Shown in pieces: positions 24,768 through 33,680 of a stretch of 64,000 bases of DNA (within the stretch, counting starts at the first letter, position 1; each line of letters begins with the position of its first letter). The stretch lies in assembly GCA_938048185.1 (NCBI GenBank), contig CALIVT010000024.1, forward strand, positions 1-64,000, in the 5' to 3' direction. The notes beneath the pieces are model-generated. The model searched no databases. It was not told where the DNA came from and worked only from the letters and a program-made list of their open reading frames with translations. This DNA is from an uncultured Arenicella sp. (lineage in GTDB: Bacteria; Pseudomonadota; Gammaproteobacteria; Arenicellales; Arenicellaceae). The translations under genes and the position numbers were made by a program.

Positions 24768-25247
24768 ATGAGGTCGATCAGAGGATTTTCTTTGCTTGAG
24801 CTGATGGTGGTGATCGCGATTATCGCGATACTGGCTACCTTGGCGGTGCCTTCACAAACAGGGCGTATAACCCAAAAACGGATAGTTGAAACACTTGAAC
24901 TAGTCGAACCGTTTAAAGAAAACATTCAGAACTATTACCAACTTAATACAGGCAGTTTCCCAAAGGATAATGCTGCAGCGGGCATGCCCGATGCAGACAA
25001 AATCAAAGGCAACTATTTGAGAAAGTTGGAAGTGCGAGACGGTGTTTTACACCTGTATCTTGGGCAAAATTTGCCCGAACAGCTGCACGATAAAATACTC
25101 TCTTTAAGGCCAGTATTTGTTGAAGATGAACCGTCGGTTCGCCTGTCGTGGATTTGTGGGAACAATGCCAAGCCCGACGGAATGCGGTCTCCTGGCAGGA
25201 ATTTAACCGATATAGACTTAATATTTTTGCCTGGGCGCTGTCGCTAA
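24768..25247 (+). CDS. Type IV prepilin-like (PilE/pseudopilin) protein
   Basis: 159 aa. The N-terminus MRSIRG|FSLLELMVVIAIIAILATLAVPS is a class III prepilin signal: cleavage after Gly6, N-methyl-Phe and the conserved Glu5 of the mature protein, followed by the hydrophobic helix. The globular part is short and ends with a likely Cys pair (SWICGNN...PGRCR). It lies directly downstream of the NhaC gene with no other pilus gene nearby, so it is an orphan prepilin whose assembly machinery must be encoded elsewhere. Confidence 0.85.
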   Translation: MRSIRGFSLLELMVVIAIIAILATLAVPSQTGRITQKRIVETLELVEPFKENIQNYYQLNTGSFPKDNAAAGMPDADKIKGNYLRKLEVRDGVLHLYLGQNLPEQLHDKILSLRPVFVEDEPSVRLSWICGNNAKPDGMRSPGRNLTDIDLIFLPGRCR

Positions 25248-25287
25248 GACTACCAGCATTGCTAAGCTTGCCATGAGTACGGTCTAT

Positions 25288-25325
25288 AATGACTTAGTTA
25301 TCCTTCAATGACTTAGTTATTCTTC
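25288..25325. repeat. 19-bp tandem duplication over the uup stop codon
   Basis: 25288-25306 and 25307-25325 are two copies of AATGACTTAGTTATYCTTC, differing at one base. Read on the minus strand, the second copy encodes the final Glu-Glu-stop of Uup, and the first repeats that end outside the gene. Confidence 0.85.
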
Positions 25326-27155
25326 GAGCTCCTCCCAGCGCGCAAAACATCCGTCTAGTTCATCTTGCAAGGCCTTCAAGTCGTTGCCAGCAGCGGCGAC
25401 GAGGCTTTGCTCCTGTTGATAGAACTCTGGTTTGGCCATTTTTTCGGTTAACGCTTTGATCTTGTTTTCTAGCTCGTCGATCTTTACAGGCATTTGATCG
25501 AGTTCACGCTGTAAGTTGTAGCTTAGCTTCTTTTTCGGCTTGACCACTGCTGCTGCGGGCGCAGCACTCTTTTTTTTAGCAGGTTCCGCCGGTTTTGCCG
25601 CGTCACGTTTTTGCGCTAACCAATCTTGATAGCCGCCTATGTATTCGTAGACTTTGCCGTCGCCTTCAAACGCGATAGTACTGGTGACAACGTTATCAAG
25701 AAATGTTCGGTCATGGCTAACCAAAAGTAGCGTGCCGGAGTAGTCCATGAGCAGTTGTTCCAGTAGCTCTAGTGTTTCGTAGTCAAGATCATTGGTGGGT
25801 TCATCCAGCACCAGAAAGTTAAACGGTTGGGTGAACAGTTTTGCCAGCATCAAGCGGTTGCGTTCGCCACCCGAGAGTTTAGCGGCCGGTGCGCGAGCCC
25901 GCGCTGGACTAAACAAGAAATCTTGCAAGTAGCCCATGATGTGCTTTGACTGGCCGTTGATGGTGATTTCGGTATTGCCCGAGACATTATCTTGGACACT
26001 CAAGTCATCGCGAATCGCTGAGCGATGTTGATCTAGATAGGCTATATCCAAGCTGGTACCAATCTTGATGTCGCCCTTGTGTGCCTGATTCTCGCCTGTC
26101 AGAATTTTTATTAAGGTTGATTTCCCGCAGCCATTCGGGCCAATAATACCGACCTTATCACCACGTAAAATTCGGCAAGAAAAGTCGTCGATAATGACTT
26201 TCTCGTCAAAGCGGGCGTGCAAATTTTCGGCTTCAATCACGACCTTGCCCGACTTGCCGCCCTGATTTAAATTGATTTTGGCAGTGCCCTGACGCTCGCG
26301 TCGTTGGCGTCGCTCGTCGCGCATTTTCTTTAACGCACGCACTCGGCCCTCGTTGCGCGTGCGTCGAGCCTGTATGCCTTTGCGAATCCAAACTTCCTCT
26401 TGCGCGAGCCGCTTATCAAACTTGGCATTGACGGTTTCTTCGTCTTCTATCGCTTTGGCCTTGGTGCGTAAGTAGGTTTGAAAACTGCCCGGGTAAGACG
26501 TGATTAAACCGCGGTCGAGTTCGATAATCTTGGTGCATAATTTATCGACAAAACTGCGGTCGTGCGAGACGATAATCATTGTAACGTTTAGACCCAGTAG
26601 TAAATTCTCTAACCAAAGAATCGTTTCAATATCCAGATGGTTGGTTGGCTCGTCTAACAATAGGATGTCAGGGTTTTTGACCAGGGCTCGCGCCATTAAC
26701 ACGCGGCGCTTCATTCCCCCCGACAGCTCGGTGAATTGAGTTTCTGGGTCTAGTTCAAATTTTGAGCATAACGTTTTTACCTGAACGTCCAGGCTCCATG
26801 CATCAAGTTCGTTCAAGGTGTTTTGTAGGTCGACGTCGCCGTCGCCCTCAACATAAAACCGAGCGAGTGCGTCGCCGCGATGTTCATCGCCTAAGGCGAC
26901 AACCGCGCGAATGTCGTAGTTAATATCGTTTGGAACTTCTTGTACAAGGCGGCCGACCACCGTACCTTGTTGACGGATCAACTCACCGTCATCGGGCAGC
27001 ACTTCGCCATCAATAAGTTTTAACAATGTTGATTTGCCCGCGCCGTTGCGACCAATCAAACCGATACGTTCGTTGGGTTCGATAATTAAATTGGCTTGGT
27101 CTAGAATAGCGTCAGCGCCAAATGCGACGCTCACGTTTTTTAAGGTAACTAGCAT
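25317..27155 (-). CDS. uup: ABC-F ATPase Uup
   Basis: 612 aa with two ABC domains and no membrane helices. Walker A: GRNGAGKST and GPNGCGKST. Signatures: LSGGMKRR and LSGGERNR. Walker B/Glu: LLLDEPTNHLD and LVLDEPTNDLD. The linker is rich in Arg/Lys (RALKKMRDERRQRRERQG). A C-terminal coiled coil (about 545-612), preceded by an Ala/Lys-rich hinge, identifies Uup rather than EttA or YheS. Uup acts on ribosomes and on branched DNA and limits transposon excision in E. coli. It is convergent with the prepilin gene and divergent from gloB. Confidence 0.88.
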   Translation of the reverse strand: MLVTLKNVSVAFGADAILDQANLIIEPNERIGLIGRNGAGKSTLLKLIDGEVLPDDGELIRQQGTVVGRLVQEVPNDINYDIRAVVALGDEHRGDALARFYVEGDGDVDLQNTLNELDAWSLDVQVKTLCSKFELDPETQFTELSGGMKRRVLMARALVKNPDILLLDEPTNHLDIETILWLENLLLGLNVTMIIVSHDRSFVDKLCTKIIELDRGLITSYPGSFQTYLRTKAKAIEDEETVNAKFDKRLAQEEVWIRKGIQARRTRNEGRVRALKKMRDERRQRRERQGTAKINLNQGGKSGKVVIEAENLHARFDEKVIIDDFSCRILRGDKVGIIGPNGCGKSTLIKILTGENQAHKGDIKIGTSLDIAYLDQHRSAIRDDLSVQDNVSGNTEITINGQSKHIMGYLQDFLFSPARARAPAAKLSGGERNRLMLAKLFTQPFNFLVLDEPTNDLDYETLELLEQLLMDYSGTLLLVSHDRTFLDNVVTSTIAFEGDGKVYEYIGGYQDWLAQKRDAAKPAEPAKKKSAAPAAAVVKPKKKLSYNLQRELDQMPVKIDELENKIKALTEKMAKPEFYQQEQSLVAAAGNDLKALQDELDGCFARWEELEE

Positions 27156-27248
27156 GGCTGGTTCAGATCAATACTATGATTGCGGGAGTGGATAAAAGCG
27201 GCTGGCAGTGTACCACTAAACACCCAGACTTATCTTGGAGCAAGACCG

Positions 27249-28049
27249 ATGTTGGTAGAGCAAATTGCGGTAAATAATAGCCTTAGAAACTATATGTATC
27301 TGATAGCGTGCCCCGAAACACGCGAAGCGGTTGCGATTGATCCCCTCGCGCACGAGCTTCTATTAGCCAAGGCCCAAGAACTGGGCTGGAGCATTCGCGG
27401 CGTTATTAACACCCATGAGCATCATGATCATATTGGTGGCAACGAGCCGGTGATTAAAGCGACCGGTGCGACCTTGTATGCACATGAGCATGCGCTCGAT
27501 AAAATAGCGAACGTTGATGTGGCGCTGCGCGCGGGCGACTCGGTTCAGGTTGGCACCTCGGTTGAGCTTATTGCGCTGGATACGCCTGGGCATACTTTTT
27601 GTCATACATGCCTTTACCTTATGGGTAATGATTCACAGCCGCCCGCTTTGTTCAGTGGTGATACTTTATTTAATGCTGGGGTCGGTAATTGCGGGGGCGG
27701 TGGCAACCCTCAAACCTTGTATCAAACCTTCGCTAAGCAAATTTTTTTGCTGCCAGATGCGACACGAGTATACCCAGGGCATGACTACATCGTAAATAAT
27801 TTGCGGTTTACGTTGGATCGTGAACCCGGTAACGCCGCAGCGCAAAGTTTGTTGGTTGCGATGGAGCAATGGCCAAGCGATAAGCATTTTATTTCAAATA
27901 TCGCCATGGAGCGTTTGGTGAATACTTTCTTTCGTTTAGACAGTCAGGAAGTAATCAGCCTGTTGCGCGAGCGCTTTAGCGACTTAGGCGAGTCTCCTGA
28001 TCAAGAGGCCGTGTTTGTAAAGTTGCGGGAGTGTCGCAATAGTTGGTAG
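27249..28049 (+). CDS. gloB: Hydroxyacylglutathione hydrolase (glyoxalase II)
   Basis: 266 aa from ATG 27249 (MLVEQIAVNNSLRNYMYL); the upstream frame to 27180 does not fit the family. The metallo-beta-lactamase fold has the di-metal motif THEHHDHIGG, then TPGHTFCH, FSGDTLFNAGVGNC and YPGHDYIVNNLRF. The C-terminal part carries the glutathione-binding helices. It hydrolyses S-D-lactoylglutathione to D-lactate and glutathione, the second step of methylglyoxal detoxification. It stands alone, divergent from uup. Confidence 0.88.
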   Translation: MLVEQIAVNNSLRNYMYLIACPETREAVAIDPLAHELLLAKAQELGWSIRGVINTHEHHDHIGGNEPVIKATGATLYAHEHALDKIANVDVALRAGDSVQVGTSVELIALDTPGHTFCHTCLYLMGNDSQPPALFSGDTLFNAGVGNCGGGGNPQTLYQTFAKQIFLLPDATRVYPGHDYIVNNLRFTLDREPGNAAAQSLLVAMEQWPSDKHFISNIAMERLVNTFFRLDSQEVISLLRERFSDLGESPDQEAVFVKLRECRNSW

Positions 28050-28132
28050 TTATTACGCCGACGCATTTCGCGAAAAGACGGTTAGTGCAATTTGAACGTT
28101 TAGCGCGCTGCCCGCTTACCTGGTCTCGTTCA

Positions 28133-28164
28133 GCTCCGTTGCGGCTGAGCAAGATGGTTTTTTT
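28133..28164 (+). terminator. Possible gloB terminator
   Basis: TCAG-CT-CCG, loop TTG, CGG-CTGA gives a short stem with a 2-nt bulge, followed after a few bases by a T7 run and later a second T7 run. Weak stem. Confidence 0.35.
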
Positions 28165-28454
28165 ACGCTCTTTTTTTAGCCTTCGCTAAGTCGCACTAGC
28201 AGTGCAGGGTGGTTGGCGCGCGCAACGAAAATGGTAGATCGTTACCCGGCGAAGCTTGCAGTTTTTAATGCTGATACGCGCCTTCAATTGGCTAAAGTAA
28301 GTGCTATAAATTGCGTCTTATTCTCGTAATAAATTTGTGGTGGTGCAGAGTAATGATTGAAAGTTTTATTTATCGTCTCACTCACTAGCCGTGTAGGCCA
28401 TGTCATTTCCGACACTTTTTTGAAAAAAACAAACGTCCGCACCAGACAAAGCAC

Positions 28455-28460
28455 TATAAT
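28455..28460 (+). promoter_or_regulatory. Candidate -10 element for ilvE
   Basis: A perfect TATAAT lies 45 bp before the ilvE start. The matching -35 (AACGTC at 17-bp spacing) is poor, so activation or an alternative element may be needed. The ribosome binding site GGAGGA is 7 bp before the ATG. Confidence 0.4.
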
Positions 28461-28504
28461 TCGGCCTTTAGAGGCAGTTGGTTGAGAAGTCGGAGGAATG
28501 AGTA

Positions 28505-29428
28505 ATGTCGTTTGATGATCGTGATGGTTACATTTGGATGGATGGTACGTTTGTAGAGTGGCGAGATGCTAAGGTTCACGTACTTACTCACACATTGCAT
28601 TACGGGGTTGGAGTGTTTGAGGGCGTGCGCGCGTACGCCACGGATAACGGCCCGGCTATTTTTCGTTTGCACAGGCATACCGAACGCTTGCTGCAGTCCG
28701 CGAAAATAATGGGTATGGAGATACCGTTTTCAATCGACGACATAAATACGGCGCAGGTCGAATGCATTGCCAAGAATAATCTGGGTTCGGGTTATTTACG
28801 ACCCATGGCCTATTATGGCTCAGAGGCGATGGGCCTGCACGCCAAGGGCTTGAAAGTGCATTTAATGGTTGCCGCGTGGCCATGGGGCGCCTACTTAGGG
28901 GATGCCGCGTTAGAGCAGGGTATTCGTGTTAAGACTTCGTCATTCAACCGTCATCATGTAAACAGCACTATGGCCAAGGCCAAAACCAATGGGCACTACA
29001 CCAACTCGATTATGGCGCTGCAAGAGGCCGAAAAAGCCGGTTATGATGAAGCGTTGATGCTCGATACGTCTGGCTTTGTGGCAGAGGGCAGTGGTGAAAA
29101 TCTCTTTATTGTGCGTCGCGGCAAGGTGTTTACGCCGTCACTCACCTCCGCGTTAGAGGGGATAACGCGCGATACTATTGTTGAATTATTGCACGATGAT
29201 ATGGGGCTAGAGGTTATTGAAAAGCAAATTACGCGTGACGAAATTTACACCGCCGATGAAGCGTTTTTTACTGGCACGGCGGCGGAAGTCACACCGATCA
29301 ACTCACTAGACGATCGTATTATTGGTGACGGTATGCGGGGCGAGGTAGCGCGAGACATTCAAGCGCGCTACTTTGATGTGGTTAACGGGCGTAACCCAGC
29401 TCGAATGAATTGGCTGACGCTGGTCTAG
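28505..29428 (+). CDS. ilvE: Branched-chain amino acid aminotransferase
   Basis: 307 aa, fold-type IV PLP enzyme. Motifs are HTLHYGVGVFEGVRAY near the N-terminus, YLRPMAYYGSEAMGL, the Lys-bearing TMAKAKTNGHYTNS segment, GFVAEGSGENLF and FFTGTAAEVTPI (cofactor phosphate). It makes the last step of Leu, Ile and Val synthesis using glutamate. It precedes waaF by 30 bp, the same neighbour order as in Pseudomonas (ilvE-waaF-waaC-waaG-waaP). Confidence 0.93.
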   Translation: MSFDDRDGYIWMDGTFVEWRDAKVHVLTHTLHYGVGVFEGVRAYATDNGPAIFRLHRHTERLLQSAKIMGMEIPFSIDDINTAQVECIAKNNLGSGYLRPMAYYGSEAMGLHAKGLKVHLMVAAWPWGAYLGDAALEQGIRVKTSSFNRHHVNSTMAKAKTNGHYTNSIMALQEAEKAGYDEALMLDTSGFVAEGSGENLFIVRRGKVFTPSLTSALEGITRDTIVELLHDDMGLEVIEKQITRDEIYTADEAFFTGTAAEVTPINSLDDRIIGDGMRGEVARDIQARYFDVVNGRNPARMNWLTLV

Positions 29429-29458
29429 CCGCGCGTGCACTATTAATTGATTTAGCGT

Positions 29459-30481
29459 ATGTCCCAATTGGCAAAAAAGTACTTAGTCGTTGGCCCATCT
29501 TGGGTAGGTGATATGGTGATGGCACAAAGCTTATTCATGGACATTAAACAGCGTGAACCTGAGTGCCAAATAGATGTGCTGGCGCCTGCGTGGACCGCGG
29601 CTTTGCTGGATCGTATGCCGCAAGTAAGCGAGTTAGTGGCTGGCAATTTCAATCACGGAAAATTGAACTTGGGAGACCGTATTCGCCTAGGTCGCGAGTT
29701 ACGATCAAAGCGGTATAGCAATGCAATATTGCTTCCTAATTCTCTAAAGTCGGCACTTGTTCCCGCGATTGCAAAGATTCCGCACCGCGCTGGGTTTATC
29801 GGCGAACAGCGTTGGGGCTTGTTAAACGATATTCGCAAACTCAATAAAAAAGCGATGCCGATGACGGTACAACGGTTTGTCGCACTCGGCTTAGCCAAAG
29901 AAGCGCCGGTGCGGACCGTTGATTCGATTCCGGTTCCTCAGTTGGTGGTCGATCAAGCGGCAGCCCAAGCTGTGCTTAATCAGAATTACTTAACGACAGA
30001 CCAGAAAATATTAGTGTTATGCCCCGGTGCCGAATTTGGGCCTTCTAAGCAATGGCCGGTGGCGCATTACGCGGAGGTCGCGAATCATTATCTACAACGT
30101 GGTTGGCAAGTATGGCAGCTCGGTTCCGATAAAGACCTAAGCACCTGTCAAGAGTTGGACGCACTGACCGGTCACCACACGCGCGTACTCGCTGGTAAGA
30201 CTAGCTTGCCGCAAGCGATTGATTTAATGTCGTTCGCGGCGCTGGTGATTGCGAACGACTCTGGTTTAATGCATATCGCTGCGGCGTTGCAAAAGAAGCT
30301 CGTTGCGGTTTACGGTTCGACCGACCCGGGGCACACGCCGCCGTTAAGTAAGAACCATGCCATTGCTCGTTTGGGGCTCGATTGCAGCCCGTGTTTCAAG
30401 CGCGAGTGCCCGCTGCATCATTTAGATTGCCTGCGTGAATTGCTGCCAGCTAGTGTTATCGAATTGGGCGAGGGTCTTTGA
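29459..30481 (+). CDS. waaF: ADP-heptose:LPS heptosyltransferase II
   Basis: 340 aa, GT9 family. The start VVGPSWVGDMVMAQSLF, LPNSLKSALVPAIAKIPHRAGF, LCPGAEFGPSKQWP and IANDSGLMHIAAAL mark the family, and CSPCFKRECPLHH the usual end. It adds the second heptose to the LPS inner core at the cytoplasmic face. Its stop overlaps the waaC start (TGATG), so translation is coupled. Confidence 0.92.
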   Translation: MSQLAKKYLVVGPSWVGDMVMAQSLFMDIKQREPECQIDVLAPAWTAALLDRMPQVSELVAGNFNHGKLNLGDRIRLGRELRSKRYSNAILLPNSLKSALVPAIAKIPHRAGFIGEQRWGLLNDIRKLNKKAMPMTVQRFVALGLAKEAPVRTVDSIPVPQLVVDQAAAQAVLNQNYLTTDQKILVLCPGAEFGPSKQWPVAHYAEVANHYLQRGWQVWQLGSDKDLSTCQELDALTGHHTRVLAGKTSLPQAIDLMSFAALVIANDSGLMHIAAALQKKLVAVYGSTDPGHTPPLSKNHAIARLGLDCSPCFKRECPLHHLDCLRELLPASVIELGEGL

Positions 30482-31515
30482 TGCGAATTTTGGTCGTAAA
30501 GCTCACGTCGATGGGCGATGTGTTGCATTTGATGCCGGCGTTGACGGATCTAAAGCGTCACTACCCTGAGGCTGTCGTTGACTGGATGGTCGAAGAAAGT
30601 TTTGCTGAAATTCCAGCCTGGCATCCTGCGGTAGAACGCGTCATTAAGGTGGCCACACGCCGTTGGCGTAAGCTTAAGTGGCATAACCTCACTGAGTTTT
30701 TTCAGTTTCTCAAGCTTCTGCGCTCGCAGCGTTACGATTTGGTGATAGATGCCCAAGGCTTGATAAAAAGTGCGGTTTTTGCTCGTTTCGCTAAGCTTGA
30801 ACACGAGGGTGTCCGAGCGGGCTTTAGTGCTGACTCGATTAAAGAATCGCCCGCTGCACGATTGTATAAAAAACACGTTGGTGTCGCACGCGAACAACAC
30901 GCAATTGAGCGTTTGCGGCAGTTGCTGGCTGGCGCACTCGATTACCCGTATGAATCTCGTGGTTTTGAGTATGGATTGAGTCACCGAAAAGTAAATAAAG
31001 ATTCCCGTAGTGTCATGCTGTTTCATGGCACCACCTGGGCCACTAAGCATGTGCCTGAAGTGCTGTGGCACGAGCTCGTAGAGTTGGCAAATGATGATGG
31101 CTACAAAGTAAAGCTTGCGTGGGGCAATGATGCCGAGCACCAACGAGCCGAGCGTATCGCGGCAAACAAAGCGCATGTCGAAGTCTTGCCTAAGAGCTCG
31201 CTCGACGAGTTAGCGCAGACCCTTGCCCGAGTCGCTGGCGCGGTTGCGGTGGACACAGGTCTGGGGCACATGGCTGCGGCATTGGGTGTGCCCTGTGTCT
31301 CTATTTATGGCGCGACGAATGCGGATTTAACGGGCGCGATTGGCCATCATCAAATACGCATACAAAGCCGTTACCCTTGTTCACCGTGCTTGCTGAAAAT
31401 GTGTCCAAAGCTGACCGCGCAAGTATTGGCCCCGCCTTGTTATAAAGGCTCTGACGCGAACCCAATGCTCAAGGCTGCGGAGATCTGGCAAGCGTTATAT
31501 GAAAAAATCGTATAA
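30481..31515 (+). CDS. waaC: ADP-heptose:LPS heptosyltransferase I
   Basis: 344 aa from ATG 30481; the TTG one codon upstream is less likely. GT9 motifs are VKLTSMGDVLHLMPAL, VDWMVEESFAEI, LVIDAQGLIKSA and AVDTGLGHMAAALGVP, with the Cys-rich CSPCLLKMC end. It adds the first heptose to Kdo2-lipid A. It is the second gene of the core block. Confidence 0.93.
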   Translation: MRILVVKLTSMGDVLHLMPALTDLKRHYPEAVVDWMVEESFAEIPAWHPAVERVIKVATRRWRKLKWHNLTEFFQFLKLLRSQRYDLVIDAQGLIKSAVFARFAKLEHEGVRAGFSADSIKESPAARLYKKHVGVAREQHAIERLRQLLAGALDYPYESRGFEYGLSHRKVNKDSRSVMLFHGTTWATKHVPEVLWHELVELANDDGYKVKLAWGNDAEHQRAERIAANKAHVEVLPKSSLDELAQTLARVAGAVAVDTGLGHMAAALGVPCVSIYGATNADLTGAIGHHQIRIQSRYPCSPCLLKMCPKLTAQVLAPPCYKGSDANPMLKAAEIWQALYEKIV

Positions 31516-31591
31516 GCAAATCGGCTAAGTTCTCTAAACTCGTTCAGTATTAGGCGTATAATTTACCCAAATCTATTATTTTTGATCTCGC

Positions 31592-33667
31592 ATGCACTTC
31601 GCTTTTTGCTTATATAAACACTTTCCCTATAGTGGCTTGTCGCTCGATATGTTGCGTATCGCGAATGAGTGTACCCAGCGTGGCCACAAAGCGACCGTTT
31701 TCACTAGCAGCTGGGAAGGCGAGGTACCAGACGGCGTCGAAGTCGTGTTGATAAAACATTTTGCGCTGACTAACCATACTCGGGCGCATTCTTTTCATCG
31801 TAAATTGCGCAAACACCTTGCCGAGCATGAGTTCGATGTTGTGGTCGGCTTTAATAAGATTCCTGGAATGGATATCTATTATTGCGGTGACTATTGCTAT
31901 GTTGGCCGCTCGTTTCTAAGGCACTCATTTTTCTATCGATTCACGCCCAGATTTTTGTATTTCTCGAGTTTCGAGCGGGGTGTTTTCGAAGCGTCGTCAA
32001 AGACTAATATTTTGTCTTTGTCGAATCGTGAAAAGCTGATTTACCAACAGTACTATTTGACCCAAGATTCCCGTTTTCTTTGCTTGCCGCCTACCTTAGA
32101 AAAAGCGCGATGGGCGAATTTGGAAAAGCTACCAGATCGTAAGTCGTTGCGCACGTCGCTGGGCATTAGTAACGATGATAACTTAGTGCTGCTTATCGGC
32201 TCAGGCTTTCAAACCAAGGGTCTCGATCGCGCGATTTTAGCGTTGGCCGCGCTACCATCTGAGTTACTTGCTAGAACCAAATTATTTGTTGTTGGCCAAG
32301 ATAAGATAGACCCATTCCAACGCATTGCCAAACGTTATGACGTGGCCGACAACATTCATTTTCTAGGCGGGCGTAAAGATGTGCCCGCGTTGATGAAGGC
32401 GGGCGACATGTTGTTGCATCCGGCCTACGCCGAAACCACTGGCGGAGTGTTACTGGAGGCGATTGTCTCGGGGCTGCCCGTGCTGGCGACACCGGTTTGC
32501 GGTTATGCACCACACATTAAAATTGCCGATGCGGGTTACGTCTTACGTAAGCGCTTTTCCCAAGACGAGCTGAACGAGAAGTTGCATGAAATGCTACTCT
32601 CTGACGAGAAAGAACAATGGCGCAAAAATGGTTTGCAATACGGGCAAAACCCGAGCCTATACGTTATGCCGCAACGCGCTGTTGACTTTATCGAACAAAC
32701 TTGCGTGCAGCAGCGCCTATATTTATCGGGTGAGAAGCGTCAGAAGCGGGACGAATCGCTGTATATCACCAACGAATTACGCCAAGCGTTAAAGGGCGAA
32801 GACTCGTTTTATCAAATGATGAATATCGAAGGTAAGGTCTACCGCGAGGCCCTCGGTCGACGGACATTGCGTTTTACGCGTGGCGATAAAGATTATTTTT
32901 TGAAGATGCACACGGGTGTTGGCTGGGGTGAAATCGTTAAGAATATTACGTATTTGCGCGCGCCAGTTGTGGGGGCATTGAACGAATGGCATGGCGTGCA
33001 TCGACTGAAAGATTTGGAGATCGACACCATGACCGTCGCAGCGTACGGTATTCGTGGTCGCAATCCGGCTACAAAACATTCGTTTATTGTCACTGAGGCC
33101 TTGCCGACCGAAACCAGCTTGGAAGACTTCTGTGTTGGCTGGAAAGAGAACCCACCGCGCACTCTAAAAGAGGTTCGACTCAAACGCTGGATACTCAACA
33201 AAGTTGTCGAAACCGCTAGAGTTATTCACGAGAACGGCGCGAATCATCGAGATTTTTATCTTTGCCACTTCCTCTTGGACGCCCATTTTGACCAAGAGTC
33301 GCAGGTGTCGCTAGAAAGTAAGCTCTATCTAATTGATTTGCATCGTATTCAGATGCGGCGCAAAACACCGATGCGGTGGTCAGTTAAAGACATTGCTGGT
33401 TTGTACTATTCGAGTAAAGATATCGGTCTTACTAAACGTGATTTATTGCGATTTATGAAGCTTTATCGAGGCAAGCCGCTGCGCGAAATATTGGCAACAG
33501 ACATGAGCTTTTGGCATAAAGTAGAAAGCCGTGGCAACAAACTGTATGAGTCAGAAAAGCGCAAGGCGCTGGCGTCAGCGAAAATTAAGAAACTGCAGGT
33601 GCAAGAGCGTTTATCGGGCTTATCCGACGAACCGACTAAGTCGCCTCGCCAATATATAGGAAAATAG
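31592..33667 (+). CDS. Fused LPS core glucosyltransferase (WaaG-type) and heptose kinase (WaaP-type)
   Basis: 691 aa. Residues 1-375 are a GT4 glycosyltransferase: SGLSLDMLRIA near the start, GSGFQTKGLDRAI at 203-215, and the EX7E motif at E281-E289 (AETTGGVLLEA). This matches WaaG, which adds the first outer-core hexose to heptose II. After a charged linker, residues about 400-660 are the WaaP/RfaP kinase: Lys438 (YFLKMH), catalytic NHRDF with Asp554, and metal-binding IDLHR with Asp582. WaaP phosphorylates heptose I, which strengthens the outer membrane. In E. coli and Pseudomonas these are separate adjacent genes. The C-terminus has a Lys-rich helix (SEKRKALASAKIKKLQ). Confidence 0.88.
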   Translation: MHFAFCLYKHFPYSGLSLDMLRIANECTQRGHKATVFTSSWEGEVPDGVEVVLIKHFALTNHTRAHSFHRKLRKHLAEHEFDVVVGFNKIPGMDIYYCGDYCYVGRSFLRHSFFYRFTPRFLYFSSFERGVFEASSKTNILSLSNREKLIYQQYYLTQDSRFLCLPPTLEKARWANLEKLPDRKSLRTSLGISNDDNLVLLIGSGFQTKGLDRAILALAALPSELLARTKLFVVGQDKIDPFQRIAKRYDVADNIHFLGGRKDVPALMKAGDMLLHPAYAETTGGVLLEAIVSGLPVLATPVCGYAPHIKIADAGYVLRKRFSQDELNEKLHEMLLSDEKEQWRKNGLQYGQNPSLYVMPQRAVDFIEQTCVQQRLYLSGEKRQKRDESLYITNELRQALKGEDSFYQMMNIEGKVYREALGRRTLRFTRGDKDYFLKMHTGVGWGEIVKNITYLRAPVVGALNEWHGVHRLKDLEIDTMTVAAYGIRGRNPATKHSFIVTEALPTETSLEDFCVGWKENPPRTLKEVRLKRWILNKVVETARVIHENGANHRDFYLCHFLLDAHFDQESQVSLESKLYLIDLHRIQMRRKTPMRWSVKDIAGLYYSSKDIGLTKRDLLRFMKLYRGKPLREILATDMSFWHKVESRGNKLYESEKRKALASAKIKKLQVQERLSGLSDEPTKSPRQYIGK

Positions 33668-33680
33668 TCAGGGTGGTTCT

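Larger units (their letters stand above)
28050..28504. other. 455-bp intergenic stretch between gloB and ilvE
   Basis: It holds a weak gloB terminator (28133-28164) and the ilvE promoter region (28455-28460). I see no gene, and no attenuator-style run of branched-chain codons before ilvE. Confidence 0.5.

Noticed and set aside
30478-30480. TTG start of waaC one codon upstream
   Set aside because: ATG 30481 is a stronger start, overlaps the waaF stop in the common TGATG form and fits the family length.
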